A stretch of DNA of 64,000 nt from Sipunculus nudus (GCA_026874595.1 CM049311.1:12553676-12617675); one strand, 5' to 3'; shown: positions 1-14,600, numbered from the stretch's first letter. Numbers and translations are program-made. Notes: a model not told the origin generated them from the letters alone.

Positions 1-49
1 TCTCTATCCAGTGTCCATTTGTGGGTCTGTTTCCACTCATAAACCCTCA

Positions 50-885
50 TATCTCGGGAACCGTTTGACCGATCAGGAAATAAAATTGATACAAATGTAG
101 CCCTTGGATTGCTTTATAACATACACAAAAAATGGTGGCGCCACCTGTAACCATGTTTGCACAGTGTCCATCTGTTCATCTGCCTTGGGTTAAAATCACT
201 CATATCTCTGCAGTGAATTGACTAATTCACCTGAAATTCGTCATGTGTATACATCCAGGATAGCTTTCTTGATTTTATGACAGGTGGCGCCACCTACGTT
301 CACGTTCACGCTGATGACATCCAAGCTTATATCTCGGGAACCGTTTGACCGATCAGGAAATAAAATTTATACAAATGTAGCCCTTTGATAGCTCTGTAAC
401 ATACACAAAAAATGGTGGCGCCACGTGTAACAATGTTTGCACAGCGTCTGTCTGTTAGTCTGCCGTGGCCTAAAATTACTCATTTCTCTGTAGTGGCTCG
501 ACATAACTGCCTAAAATTTTGCAGGTTTATACATCGTGGACAGCTTTCTTGATTTATGACAGGTGGCGCCATCTACATTCTAGTTAACGCTGGACACATC
601 CAAGTTCATATCTCAGGAACCATTTGACCGATTGGGCCAAAATTGTGCATGTATTTAGATCTCACATAGGTCTTTATCATACACAAAACTGGAGGGGTTA
701 CCTGCAAAGATTTTTGCACAGTGTTTGTCTGTTTGTCTGCCATGGGCAAAAATCGCTCATATACATGTAGTGGTTTGACTTTTCTGCCAAAAATTTTGCA
801 GGTGTATACAACTTGGACAGCTTTCTGGATTTGTGGTAGGTCGCACAACCTACATACACATTTAGGCTGCAGACATCCATGCTAA
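50..885. repeat. Tandem repeat, three units of about 280 bp, each with two related halves
   Basis: ATCTCGGGAACCGTTTGACC starts at 51 and 331, and a diverged copy starts at 610. Each unit contains two half-units of about 140 bp, each ending at the 12-bp palindrome GGTGGCGCCACC (for example 134-145 and 283-294). The third unit is the most diverged and has lost the palindromes. Confidence 0.9.
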
Positions 886-1360
886 TATGCAACATACCTC
901 ACTCTATTTCCCCTTGCCACTCAATCCATGCCTCACTATCCGATTTTGGCAGATACATGTAGTCACTTGTCGGTTACCCGTATTCTAGTTTTAAAAGTTT
1001 ACACATTTTTCTCAGTTTTTGAGATATAAAAATACAGACTAAATCTTGGCCTGTTGGTTAATCTGTTTGATGCTTCAGTTGAATGGGTATATACTACCAT
1101 TCTGGTGATAAAATTTCCTTTTGCGAATCTTGTCCCAGTCAGCTGAGCGTCATGACCCATGGGTCACTTGTTTAAATATGCGATTAACGATATGAGCAAG
1201 ACTGTCCTTATCCACCCCATTGGCCGTTCCACTCCCTTTGTTAACCTTATTTTTGTGATTATTTTGGTAATGTAAAACAACCTAATTATTGCAAACAAGT
1301 TGCAAGTGCAGAAGAAAGGTAACGAAATATAAACTGCTTTCCACATCCCATATAATATTT

Positions 1361-1663
1361 TTAACAATTTATTTAACAAGCTTTTCTACCAGTCCATTGG
1401 TACAAATGTATAAATTGTATTCTCTTTAAATCAGTTTTTAAATTATTTATGATGACAGGATTATACACCTAAAACTGACACATTTTACATAACTTAACTG
1501 TGTATGTTTCCTTAACAATTTATCTAACATAACCAGCTTTTCTACCAGTCCAATGGAACCAATGTATAAATTGTATTCTCTTAAAAGCGGTTTTTATGTT
1601 ACTTATAATAACAGGATTAAACATTTAAAACTGACAAATTTTATATAACTTAACTGTGTATGC
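1361..1663. repeat. Two-copy direct repeat of about 151 bp
   Basis: TTAACAATTTAT...CTTTTCTACCAGTCCA...TTAACTGTGTATG is present at 1361-1511 and again at 1512-1663 with point differences. Confidence 0.88.
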
Positions 1664-2325
1664 TTCCTTATAATCGCTTGTGTTTAAACAGGTATTTGAT
1701 CAACAGGAGGTTCCCTATGAATAGCTTTGTTTACGAAAACCGGCCAATACTTTCATGGCCTAGACAAACTGCACACGTGGTCATCACAGTATGTCGTTCT
1801 GAAAGTTCGCTGTTGACCTTGAAGTTAATGAGATGTAAATTTTGGTTACATTTCACATCACTTAATTTTATTAAATATTTACTTGGATTTCTTTACATTC
1901 TCATAGTACATTGACGTTTTTTTAATTAGACCTTGAATACAGCAGCTGCGATGGTATTTTTTTCAGATTTTATTGAAACATGAAACATGGCTTTTTTTAA
2001 TCAATTGCATTTCTTTAACATTGTTGGCGCACTATAAATGATTAATATAAGCAGTATTATACACGTATTTCCTATTGTTGGATCATTCCAAGTAATTTTA
2101 CTTGTATGCAAATGATAAATGTAAAAGATAAACACCAAATATAAATGAAGATTAACAATACAAAAGATATACAGTCCGCGGATCTGCGATATATTATACA
2201 CAATAATATACACAACAATATTAACGTGTAATTTGATAGAGCTGTGTCTTCAAAATTACTCTCGATATATACTTCTCAGGAGTTTCTTGGGAGCTTAGCA
2301 TGACACCCCTAAAGATGTTTGTCTT

Positions 2326-2688
2326 TCACGATACCTGATAACTGTCACGACGTAGAAGACGTTTTCCTCTTTTATACCACGGTTTACGCATTTTCGAATG
2401 GGGTATTGCATCATCATTCTTTCCCTTTTCTTCTTCTTGTTGAGATGAAAAAAATAATAATTTGGGAAATTCTTGTTTTCCGTTTGTAACCATTGATGTT
2501 TCGTATCTCGTTGGGATCAAATAGTCATCGTTATTTGTCTTACTACCCTTTAGATCTGTCTCTTTTTGTTCACATTTCAACATCCTGGGTCTCCTCGTCG
2601 CTGGGGGACTAGGGGCTTTCATGTTGGGTTCTTGCCACTTCGTAAATGTAGATTCATCTTGAAAATCCTTTGTCCGACTGCTGGAAGT
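2326..2688 (-). CDS. Gene 1 cytoplasmic tail, last coding exon
   Basis: This 363-nt exon includes the stop codon. It shares blocks with the gene 2 tail: APSPPAT, NDDYLIPTR, and a basic KMRKPWYKRGKRLLRR stretch near the end. The Tyr of Asp-Asp-Tyr-Leu-Ile-Pro (codon 2521-2523) resembles a phosphotyrosine docking site. The protein ends Ser-Tyr-Gln-Val-Ser. No polyadenylation signal was assigned with confidence. Confidence 0.88.
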   Translation of the reverse strand, partial: TSSSRTKDFQDESTFTKWQEPNMKAPSPPATRRPRMLKCEQKETDLKGSKTNNDDYLIPTRYETSMVTNGKQEFPKLLFFSSQQEEEKGKNDDAIPHSKMRKPWYKRGKRLLRRDSYQVS

Positions 2689-5600
2689 CTGAAGGGTATA
2701 TGCAGTTAATTAAAAATCACGTCAATGGGACATTCTTCAAGATCTGTAGATTGCCCAATGACTGATATGTTAATACTATCAGAGATAACGCTTCGTAACG
2801 TGTGCTCATCAAACACAGGAACATTAAACGACATGGGGTTTATGATTGAAAAGTATAAGCATGGCAGACATGTTTTAACTAAAAATCGATATTATCCAGG
2901 TATAATAAAAGACTGCATACTCTTCAATCTCTCTATTATACACCCCTCTCATAATATGGTTTTGAAGTAAAAAGGTGTACCCTATTTAATGACTTAATGA
3001 ATACATGTTTGTAGTAATCAGACTTTTCTTTCGCAATGGTATCTTTGAATGTTTTACTCGAGTCTTTTGACATGTACTTTAAATTCTGCGCCAACCATAA
3101 CCTCATCTTAGTGATACCCGTGTAATCAAAGTTAGATTACTCAAAAAGAAAAAAAAGTAATCGTAAACACTCACTGTTTGGGTTGTTGCACTTCTCAGAA
3201 ATTTCTTTTTCCTGGACTGACAACTTTCGCGAACCTAATAATTTTACATTTTATAAAATACAAATTATGGTAATTTAGGTCTTTATGTATTTAACTACAA
3301 TTTCAACCCACCAGTTTATTTAACGATTATGATTGACTTATAACCAACGCATGTATTCTGATTTCAAACAAAAACCCTCTTATAAACAAATTTACAGAAT
3401 TTAATAAAATTTATAGACTAGCAAGAATGTCCAGAGTATTCTTCATGAAGCATCAACTTATATCAACTTGTAACTGACATTTCATCAGACACATTGTATG
3501 ACACATTTGCAAACACGTCCCCTGTGTTTTGGATTATCTATATGGATTATTCATTATCATTGAATTCCCTTGTTTATTTCTGTCCTTCATGCCTCACTTA
3601 CCTTAGGGTTTAGCAAGCAGTGGAATACGAAAATAAAAACTCCCTGCAAATACAGAAAATGTTAAATAATTTAAACAGATGCATGCATAAAATTTTTAGC
3701 CTCTTTGCAACCTAATGCTATATCGGACAATTGCGAAAAGCAAATGTGAGATGTGCAGTAAATTATGTGCTTACAAATTTTTTTATTTTTTTTTTTTTTT
3801 ATTCCTGTCCCTACCTGGAAAGAATTTGCTATGGCAAATATCCATTGGAACACGAAGCGCGCGTGGACATTTGGGACAACAGTTAATGCACCAAAAACCC
3901 ATGTGATTCCGAGCAATGGTGTAAGTACACCTATATTCCATAAAATAGACCTGGAACAAGTATTTACTAAACATTATATTACAGCGAAATCGACAACAGG
4001 CAGGTTCTGTTAATACTAAATGATCTGTGTCATCACGGATGACAAAATCGAGATATATGCATATGGCTTACCTTGCCTTTTTCCTCCTTGTATCATTTTT
4101 TGACAAATTCATTGCCTTGTATACGACAATTACCAAGATGACCACATTTATCTGAATAAAAAAAATACTAAAGAATAACCATTTAAAAATCATCTTAATA
4201 CGAAAGGGGATGATGTATCGGCAATGTACCACAGGTTTTTCCCTCCAACACACCCAGTTGAGAAAAACAGCTAACATCTGTTTTCAAAGTATCATACATG
4301 TTGACTTCACTTGTCTAGAGTTTTCACCCACAAGTCTTAAGACTTATCCAAACAGTGCATTAAATAAACACGTTTTGTAAACAATTATAGGCCTTTGTAA
4401 TAAATTTTATGGAATGACACGACTAGATATTTTAATTTGATATAAAATAAAGAGATTAAGCAAACGGCCTGAAGCATCATTTGGATAAGATAAACAAAAA
4501 TTAAATACTAACATTTTGCTTAAATTTGTTCAATTTCTCTTATGAACCTCATGAAAGAAATGAAATGTATGACAGAAGCATATCCACTTACCAGCACAAC
4601 TAAACCAATAGGAATAAGGAAACTCAGCCAGGCAAACAGATTGTTTAGCCAACAACTAAATAAGACAATGTAATACACCTTGACAACATACGACTAATAG
4701 TATGCATTAATTTCACCATTACTGTATGGTCAGGATTCAGTGCCAAATCGTTATAAATCCTTAAGTTTCCTTTTTCAAGTCATTTAAGTTTAGAATACTG
4801 TGCGATGAATGTATTTTATTTAAACAATGTACTTACAAGCTTTCGTTTCCATGACTGTGACCATTGGTTATAATGTGAACAAGGGTTACTAAGATTGCTG
4901 GCAAAACTATAAATGAAAATGAAATAAGTGGATCCGTATCCAAATACGTCACTATGTACCAAACCATAAATTATATGTTCGATAACCTAGAGTTTATGAA
5001 AGTTTCAATAAACATGAAATCCGAATAAATGTGAAAACAGCAATAAGATGCATTATAGTATTAGTAATTCAAATTTGAAAATAAAAATTGGTATTTCTGG
5101 AGGCAAAATATAATATATTTATATATTTATTTAAATTTTAAAGAAAATAACTAATCTTTTAATCAAACATCTACTTAGTGGTAGGAAATCCTGAAACCCG
5201 CTATCTAGAATAATACGCTATCAATTTTATTCTGCCTTCTGTTATAACAATCACTCTGAACCGAATAAACACGACCACTCCATCACTCGCTTTCTGCTTT
5301 TTAATTCTTTGTGAAAGTGAATATAAATTTATATTGGTATTGACAAATTAGTTTGATATTGACAAGAAAATAAAAATAAAATTAAAGCAAAATAAAAAAA
5401 AAAAGAAAGGATAATCAGTTTACTCCAAGCAGCAACAATTAGTGCCGCTGTTTCCCATTTCTTTCTCTGGTGAAAAACCATGATAACCGTAATCAGACAG
5501 TGGATGCCCTCTGCTAGCATCATGAAGAACGACGTCGTGAAGAAGAAATGCAGCAACACAGCAATAGCAGAACACAGGACCTGGTCAATAATAGTGATAG

Positions 5601-8600
5601 GTAAGATAAGTTCCTCCCATCTTTAAGATTTTCCATCACTTTAAATCATGTAACATCCATCAAAAGAAATCATTCTTTAGTTATGAAGGAGACAGTTGTT
5701 ACCAGTGAAGCGATAAATGATCCCAAAAGACGAGTATGACAAATGAGCCAATAAATGTTGGTATAAAGTTACTTGATTCGCATTTTAAAGGCTTGACCTC
5801 GCAATGTCTTGTATCAACTTAGGAACGCGAAGAAAATAAAAAAATATTTGTTATATACTGTTTACAGGATCAGAAGAAAATAAGGTGGCTAAGCCACGTT
5901 TGACACATACAATCAATACCATAAATTACTGAATATACTTCAATTTTTCCTTCGAAACGAAACTTTTTCTTTTTGTGGCCTCACCACAAGCTGAAACATT
6001 TATGTCCACATAGAGTTGCAAATAAGTGCTAGCAAATCGTTATGGTGGTAATTATTACTAGGCTTTGCCTACCTGGTTATGCACTTTGGACACACCAAAC
6101 AGAAATAAACAATTTGCAACACAGAGAGGTATACAGAAAAACACCAGCAAGACGCCCGTGTGAGAGCCAATCTTCCTACAAAAAAAAATGAAAGCTTCGG
6201 TGTCAATATCAGTAACATTCCATGCCTACAAGGATATAAAATTTAGATACATATATTTGTATATATCTAGGTCAGGATATATGTGTAGATATATGCAATT
6301 ATAAAGCGTTGCATTTTTTTGTGTTAAATACTAAAGATAACTTATGTAAAGCCGCTTTTATCATCATTTATTTGATCCTATCGTTTCTTTTATATTTGCC
6401 TTGTCAACATGTCTACATTTGAAAGAATGTTTAGCGTACATTAAATTTTTTGTAGGTGTGTAAGGTGATTTATAAAATACTTTGTTTTTATAAACCATTA
6501 CAGGTGAAACATGTTAGACTTACTTCCAAAAGATGATGTGACACAAGACAGTAAGGACTAAAGCTATGATGGAAAGACTCAGACCGATGGTGCTGACCAA
6601 TGAGAGTATTGCCGTATAGACTGGTTTCTGAAAAAAAGTTTGGCCTCCCTCATTTTATTAAGAATGAGACTTGAGGACGTATTAAACCTCATAGCAATGG
6701 TTGATATTATGATTTGGAGGATAGAGAGATCATCAAAGATCCACAGATATATACCCTTTTATTGAAGGGCTCGACTTTGAAGAACTGGATTAAAGTCGCT
6801 TGGTTCACTTTTTCTGGGTTAATTTATAATAAGGTCAATGTGTCTTATGGAGGAAGTTATCGCAGAGCTAAAAAGCCGCCACAAAGTTCTACGCAGTTGT
6901 TCTAGAGAATAAAACAACTTACATCATTTGATATATCTTATGTGTAAAGTAAAAACAAACGTTGTATTAGTATAGTGTACTTATGTGTTTCAGAATAAAG
7001 ATTTACTTTATATTTAATATATCTGTACTGAGAAATTTAAGCCCATTTAGAAATTGAGCATGTATGAAAAATATCACATAAACTGTCAGATTCGGCGATG
7101 GAATCGTTAACAACTTTTTTTTCGTATAACCATGTACATATTCTATATACCATATATCAGCCTGGAAAAGAACATGGCATATTTGGATGTACATAAAATT
7201 TCAATGTAGGTACCTACCATGACTAGATTGGGCGATATGATGACAGCAAAATTTGTCGTATGATTACAGGAACAGTTTACATGATCGCCATTTGTAGATT
7301 TATGACAACCATAATCTGACCAAGCCCCGCTCCTAAAATATATATTTGCCATCCTTATATTTAGTATTTATAGTATGAGTAAATGTCAATATATACTATT
7401 ATTTAGTTAATGTATTTTAATTTCCACAACCATTCTAATAAAAAATATCTTTAAAACATGTATTGAAGGAAAACATTGCGTATCAAAACGAAGTTACTGA
7501 TACTTAAACTTATACTGGAATTGGCATTATACCCAGTACCCATGCTTTCTAGTTCAACTAAAGCTAGCATTTGTATTTCACAGTTGTTTCCCTATATCTA
7601 CTATGTTATCTACCATTAAGTATACACTAAGGACATTTGATTTCTTTCAGAAGGTACAAACCACTCAGACTAACATTAACATAAAAATAATTAACCATGC
7701 ATTAGATAGCAGATTAGTATTGCGAGATGGAAGGAGACATTCGATACTTTCTTCTAAATGCAATATTTGCAATATTTAACAAAGGTTACATTTGTTTTAA
7801 ATATTCCTAACTGACCAGTTGGCAAATGTGTAATCCCAAAATACGCAAGCATTGGTTTCGTTGCTCAAAGTCTGAAAGTAAATAATATTTGAAAAAAGTC
7901 AACTGTATTATGTAAATAAAATAAAAGTAAATATGGGGAAATATGGCCAGTTGTCTATCTAACGAATGTCAGCGTAAACCCCTTGCATTTAATATCTCTG
8001 TTTTGGATGGCCTGCCTTCGAACACCAAGCTACTTTTGATAATGTAATGTAAATTGGAATTTAATAAAATTTTGTTTTCTTATAATTCCGAACATTAAAC
8101 TCTTTGCAACCCTCATTTCACACTTTACATGGCTGTTGATTATGACAAATATTCCTTATATCCCAAAGCTAGTGTATGGGCACAGACAAAGAGAAAAAAG
8201 ACGTTACTTGATATTATAATATTTTGTCGGATAAAACATTGAATGGTTTATAAACTTAGCGAAACTATTTGCTGAAATTTCACGTGTTCCTATTAATTTC
8301 CATTTCTAAATAGATTATTCAACACATGAAAATTCATAAAAAAAAGTTGCAACCTAGTAAGAGGTAACAACGCTGGGTTATCGAGAATAGGCACATCAAC
8401 ATGACATAAAGATGCTCTTCTCTCCCCTGCGGATAAATACCTATTTGTTACTATAATATGCTAAAAATACCTGCAAACTTGTTCTATTGAAAGAGAGTAT
8501 CAGAGGGTTATTGAATTCTGTAGATCCGTTCAGTTCCGCGAACGTCACAGACATCACACGTCCAATGCGGGAAATGTTGAAACTCTCTGTCCCCCTTTGG

Positions 8601-11600
8601 ATGAAACTTACAGCATTTTAGCCTGTCTTAAATTATTTGATGAATATTTTTTCTCTCATCTGATTACATATTTGATTTTGAAGCGTATTGCAAAAACATT
8701 CAATTTTCGTTTCAAAGTTATTGAATGGAACCATAACTGATATGATAATATTTAAAGCAACATTTATCATTCGGTCTTGTGTTAAGCATACGATCATTAG
8801 AAAATAACTGATTGATATTTCTGCAACTCACGAGTTCGTGGGGAAAACAGTTTGTGCGGTCCTATACATGTTACTGGACACTGATACACGTGTCTGGCCT
8901 GTTTTGTCTAAATCAAATCAACATATGCGATATATTTAATATGAAACTTTCTTGATATAAAAGATAATATATTCTAACATTTCATTTAACATGTTTGGTC
9001 TTCTCACTTCAGGACACCAACGAGGTCAAAAATCAGAAATTTTCTTGCTACGAATGACATCTTAATTAAACGTAGTCACCTTATAGAACTTCTACCAATG
9101 CAATATGACTGGCAAACACAAGCATTTACAATATAAGTCCAGTGGCACAAACTAATCTAACACAAGCGTTAATAATATCATTTGTATTCTAGCTAACGCT
9201 TTGTTGTATGCAGGATTGGAAATTTACATACCGGCAATTTCTAGGATAAGTTTACTGGTAACGTGTCCCGTGTCGGTGTTCCAGTCCTCTGTAGCCTCGT
9301 CTCTAAATGGGAACTGAATATCCTCGGTTCCCTTTGACGTGTTTGTTGCCTTTACTTGCATCACTAAATAAAAAAAAAGGTCCGGGATTAAATGACTTGT
9401 TTCCTCCACACTCAGAGATTTGTCTCTTGTTGTACTATATCCTTGAACCAATGTAATTTTGCTTTAATATTCTATTGATTTATGTGATTAAAAAACAGGC
9501 TATCCAACATATATTTTAAGATGCATTTTTAAATCAAATCCATGGTCTCTGTCGTATAATGAAATCCGGGAAGCCGGTTGGAAAATTCATAAAGGATTTT
9601 AGTTTTGTTCCCACTTTACCAGTCACATTCGGTTAAACTAGTCACAAAGGTTGCGATTGTTAATAATAGCATATTAAAAAAGGGAACTCTTCATGTGCAA
9701 ATGATATAGGTTGTCATGATTTATCACAAGTTTAAATAATTGTGTCCAAATTTCTCTATGATTTTGCAATAATAGCCATACGTTTTGCGTAAAATGAAGA
9801 CATACACTGTTTTGTTCAAAGATTAATATAAACTATATGTTTAGAAGGAATTTCAATTCAGTTTAAACTTCAATTTTTGTGTTATATCTAAATAAGGACT
9901 GTCAATGTTCAAATATCCAAAATAAAAGGTTCCTAGAGTTATTGTTCACTCAGATTGATGGCAGGTTTTTTTTTAGGAGTAAACATGGTAATTCCTAAAG
10001 TGTTGAATATTTAAAGCGAAAGATTTAGGTGTTAGCTATGGTAACATAAAATGTTTTAAGCAATACAGTATAAATTTGGTTTGGATATTAAAAAAAGTAT
10101 TTTCTTGAATACCACAGTTGCAATTAAGATTTTTAGTCATGATGTTTTTCAATGATATCTGAAAGCCACAGTAGATTGTTATATGTCCAGCGAAAAGTGT
10201 TGGGTTATCAAATTCTAAATTATTTTGAATATCAGGAAAGTAATTGAAAAAAAAAAACCTTGTCCCTACTGTCTAAAAGGATAAATTACAGCAGATGATA
10301 TTTTGTGATTGATCCAGTGTTCATAGTATGACCATCCTGTATGCAACAATCTGATTTCCAATTGTGCAATGAATTGTGAAGCTCAGATTATAAAATTATT
10401 TTCCCAACCCCCCGCCTCAATAAAAACACTGAAAGCAAATCCCAAAAGAGGTAATCAATATAACCTGGCATTTTTCCAAAATCATGGGAACTTTGCTGTC
10501 CATTTTGCACTTATTTTATTGTAAAGTAAAATAAAGAATATACATGTTATCTTAATTCTCGTACATACTATATTGGTGTATCTGAGACAACATGTTTGAT
10601 CAATGATCAAGGTTGGTTGTATAGACTTTGGAAATTACTCGAGTGATATAGATTGCATACTATTAAAAAAATTCTAGGTCTTACAGAAAATAATCTTAAT
10701 GTATTAAAGGGAAAATACCATTAAATCCGTACCATTTATACTGAAAATTCAAAGAGAAATAAGGGAGAAAGATAGATAGCTAATTGTCTTCGAGTAAAAA
10801 CATTTTAAGTCAGCCATTTTCTCTGACAGACGCGCACATTCTATTATTTTTAGTAAATGGAGGATTTTGTTTCATCTATAATTTGGTCATCAAATGTTTA
10901 AGGAGGTCCCTGGCTAGTTCAAAAGCGATCCCCTTGGAAAGACCAGTTGGTCTAGAGGGTTGCATGTAAACGGAACATTATGTTGCATACTGGTATGTTA
11001 TCAGTACATACGAAGGTTATCCGTTTTAATGGTCCTATTAGCCCCGACTGGAACGCTTCTTGAGAACATTTGACCATACAACTGGGCGGTCTGGACAACC
11101 TCCACACCACGACGGTTATTATCCTGAAATAGTTATACAAAGATTGTTAAGTGCATCTGATGCCAGAAATCAAAGCACCATACAAACAATACTAGAATGT
11201 CATCTGACTATTTCTAAATTATTGCAACATAAAGATATGTGTATAAAGGGATACTTGAACATTAAGAAGTTTGTTCAAATGTACCGGAGCACTTTGCCTC
11301 AATAATATATCTAAAGACGTCAAATGACTGGTGTAAAAATATTATATAATTCTTTCACAATAACACGTGTCAAAAGTATATATGAACTTTAAATATATTA
11401 TTAATATTTTATGGAGATAATATAACTTATAGTTTATATAATAAATAAATAAATCAAACTAATCAATTATGCAATCAAAATTCATTTCATGTTTAAGAAA
11501 AGTGTGTTACAGCTTATGTTATATATCTATTTATTTTTTATGAATAATTAGTTACCCGAGATATCTCTGACCACGCCTCCTGGTTATTTTGATCCAACAT

Positions 11601-14600
11601 TGTCCCGATTGACCTCACTACGGCCTAAAGGGAAGAAAGTAAGGTAAAAAAAAACCGTGTGACTAATTCCATGGGGGTGCTTAACAGAAAAATTATCCAG
11701 ATAGATGATATTAGTGTTGCTTTCTTGTGAGCTAGGTTTTTTTTGTCAAGCGAAGGATATAAAAGAATGGTGGGACATATTTTAAAAAAATGTCGCTAAA
11801 GAAACCAGTAACCAAGAATAAAATAATAGTATACACAAATAAGATGAAGAACCTTTGACATAACCGCTAATTATAAGCATCTTCACAATATATTTATAAT
11901 TTAATGATTTTTAATATGCCATACATATTTAATTTGTGGTAGGTACTGTGGAGGAATATTTTTTCTTTCCTTCGTCAAGCAACCATTCACACTAACAAAC
12001 ATTCATTTACCGCAGTTTCAGTCTGCGACACGTTAGCGGCGACTGCTGCTCTTGCTTCAGCTATCCTGGTCAGAGCGTCAGATGCTGCCAGCAAATTCCC
12101 TGACTGCATCCCGGTTGTGCTGTTAGCATCAGCCTTGGTTATGTTCTCTATCCCTGACGTCACTTCCTCTACACGGCCTGTGTCGTTGGCGCCACCGCCT
12201 TCGAGTATCTTTTCGGCCTGTTAGGTAAACAAGAGATCTATTGTTAGGGTGAATATAAAAGAAGTAATATTATGTATTTCTCAGTTCACTGACGCTAACC
12301 TAGCGTATAATACTTGTAATAGATTTTTATCACATTTGTGCAGTTTTTAGACGAACGAGCAAGACAATATTTCATTTACCTGGCGCATTAGCATTATCTC
12401 TATATACGAAATAGATGCTGATAAAATAAAAACGGGGAAATGCTTCTTGTTTGTAGTAAATGCCATCAGCTTGATATCTTACAATTTCCACATTATCCCA
12501 TTTCGCTGGCAATTTTCCATAAGACTATACAGAAGAAATTTTCAAAATTAAGGCCGTTTGTTGTGTATGTATTGTGTATGTGTTTGTGTATATATAACTT
12601 TATAACTGTATTGTTTATGGATTGTTTAGACACATCACATCTTCAACGGCCTTTTGAAAGTTCTCGTCCCTACAGGCGATGTAAACCGGGCTATCCCATT
12701 CGGCATCACGACCGGCAGTGTGTTGGGTACACATTCTCCTCAATAATCCTGTCAATTTAAAGAGTATATATTGTATTGTAATTTTGTAACAAAATAAGCG
12801 ATTAACTGCAAAAACGTGTGTAGGGATTTTTTTTTGTTGGCTGTAAACCAAAAATATTTTGTAACGTATGACTTGTATACACCTTGTAGAAATACCTAAG
12901 AAGGATAAAGATGATGGATCATTGGCAAGATTGCTTCTAATAAAGGACAGAATCTTACAATTGTAAAGTATGATAGGGTTTGCCACATAAGAGCATCCAA
13001 TACACAAATCCATTGCCATTGTGTTAAACACACGTAGAAATCGTTACGCCCGCATTGAACTTATTATCAATTATGTAAAACTGTCATTTAGCATATAGTG
13101 AGAGAATGCAACAGGGGTCTGATTATTTTTGTATAAAGATTTGCATTGAATGCATGTATAATCAAACCATAAACTTTGTAAAATGCAAACCAAACGCAAT
13201 AAAAAACAAATGTAATTACACTACAATAACATTGTACAATAAAAGGTACGTATGAAGGAAATGTAATAAGAAGCCGAAAATTAATTTAGTACACTGACCT
13301 ACTTGACCTTTTGGACAGGGCGCATTCACTGTAGTTTTTCCCACAGAGTCCTCGGCCACACTATCCCGTTTAATGTCTCCTCATCACAGACCGTCTTGGG
13401 TTCTGGTGAACAAAACGTATTTGCACGAAAAGCGGATAGCAAGAATTATACTTAAGGCATTAATAAGAGAATAGAGAGATTTATATCGAATGAAAGTTAA
13501 GTTCAAGTTCCATTGTTGCAGGTGAACATTTGATATAATGTCCAATAATTATCATTTTTAATGTGCTATAAGCAGTAATCAAGTCAAATAAATGTAGCAA
13601 ATAAATAATATTTTCTATAAAATATCGACTTGTAAATTTACCGTGTTCCTTTTGAGGCTCTATCCCCCTGACTTTACATGATTTTTGGTCCTTGCCAACA
13701 AGATTTTTGGCCTTGCAGGTCAGAGTTAAATCCAAGGAGACTGTCGTATTGAGTACTTGAACGATTGAATTCCCGGTCCTGACTGTTGTAATTAGGCTAC
13801 CTGGAATTTAACCATGAAATGAAATATCTACAAGAGAATAAAAACAATTTTTATGAATGAGTATTAAACTTGTGGCTTATGTTGTAGTTATGCATAAGTT
13901 ATACAATAAAGCTTACCCAGGCTCTCACTCAGGGTATGCCATTGTTTTGTCTTAATCTTGGTGGATTCCTGCCTAATACAGTGACTAAGACTTACTTACT
14001 TTATTGTATTTGCAGTCACCTAGCGTGACGTGACAGCCCGGGTGCTTGAATAAGGCTGCGCAAATGCCAAAGCAGAGATCTTGGCTGAACAGAATTGTCC
14101 CACTACCCATTGTGCAATGGCCATGAATATATACCAGAAGGGTAGTTGTTGTCATGACGTAATTCAATTGTTTAACATTTGGTCTGTTTTATTGCAAGGA
14201 ATGCCATAATTTTGGCCAAACGGGATTGATAAAGATAGTACTGAAAAGACTTCCTCATCGAGATGTTTACAGCAGTTTTTTTGTATAATTCTTAAATGTC
14301 TCATCATTCTTAAATGGCCTATTGGCTCTCTGACTGACTCCCGTCACCTGCCTCTTTTCTCATTTCTGGGTCCACAATTTTATCGGTTTCGTGATTGGTG
14401 CATATGAATACAGTTGCTCGACTGGTTAAAAACACTATTGTAGGGAGTAAATGAAAAAGAAGTGGGGCTCACAGATAATGATTATATCTGACGTTTTCGA
14501 GTAGAACAACATCCTTCATGATAAAAATATACCTATCAAAGGTCCGGTGTCACCCTCCCAGTCAATGGTGATATTATCGAGTGAAGACACAGTATTCTGG

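Larger units (their letters stand above)
1..2325. other. Region downstream of gene 1
   Basis: Holds the 280-bp nested tandem repeat at 50-885 and a two-copy 151-bp direct repeat at 1361-1663. The rest is AT-rich and may include the gene 1 3' UTR near 2326. The short open frames here lack domain features and I do not call them. Confidence 0.5.

Noticed and set aside
12440-12760. Plus-strand open frame of 106 codons
   Set aside because: It overlaps the HormR exon in antisense and has no domain features.
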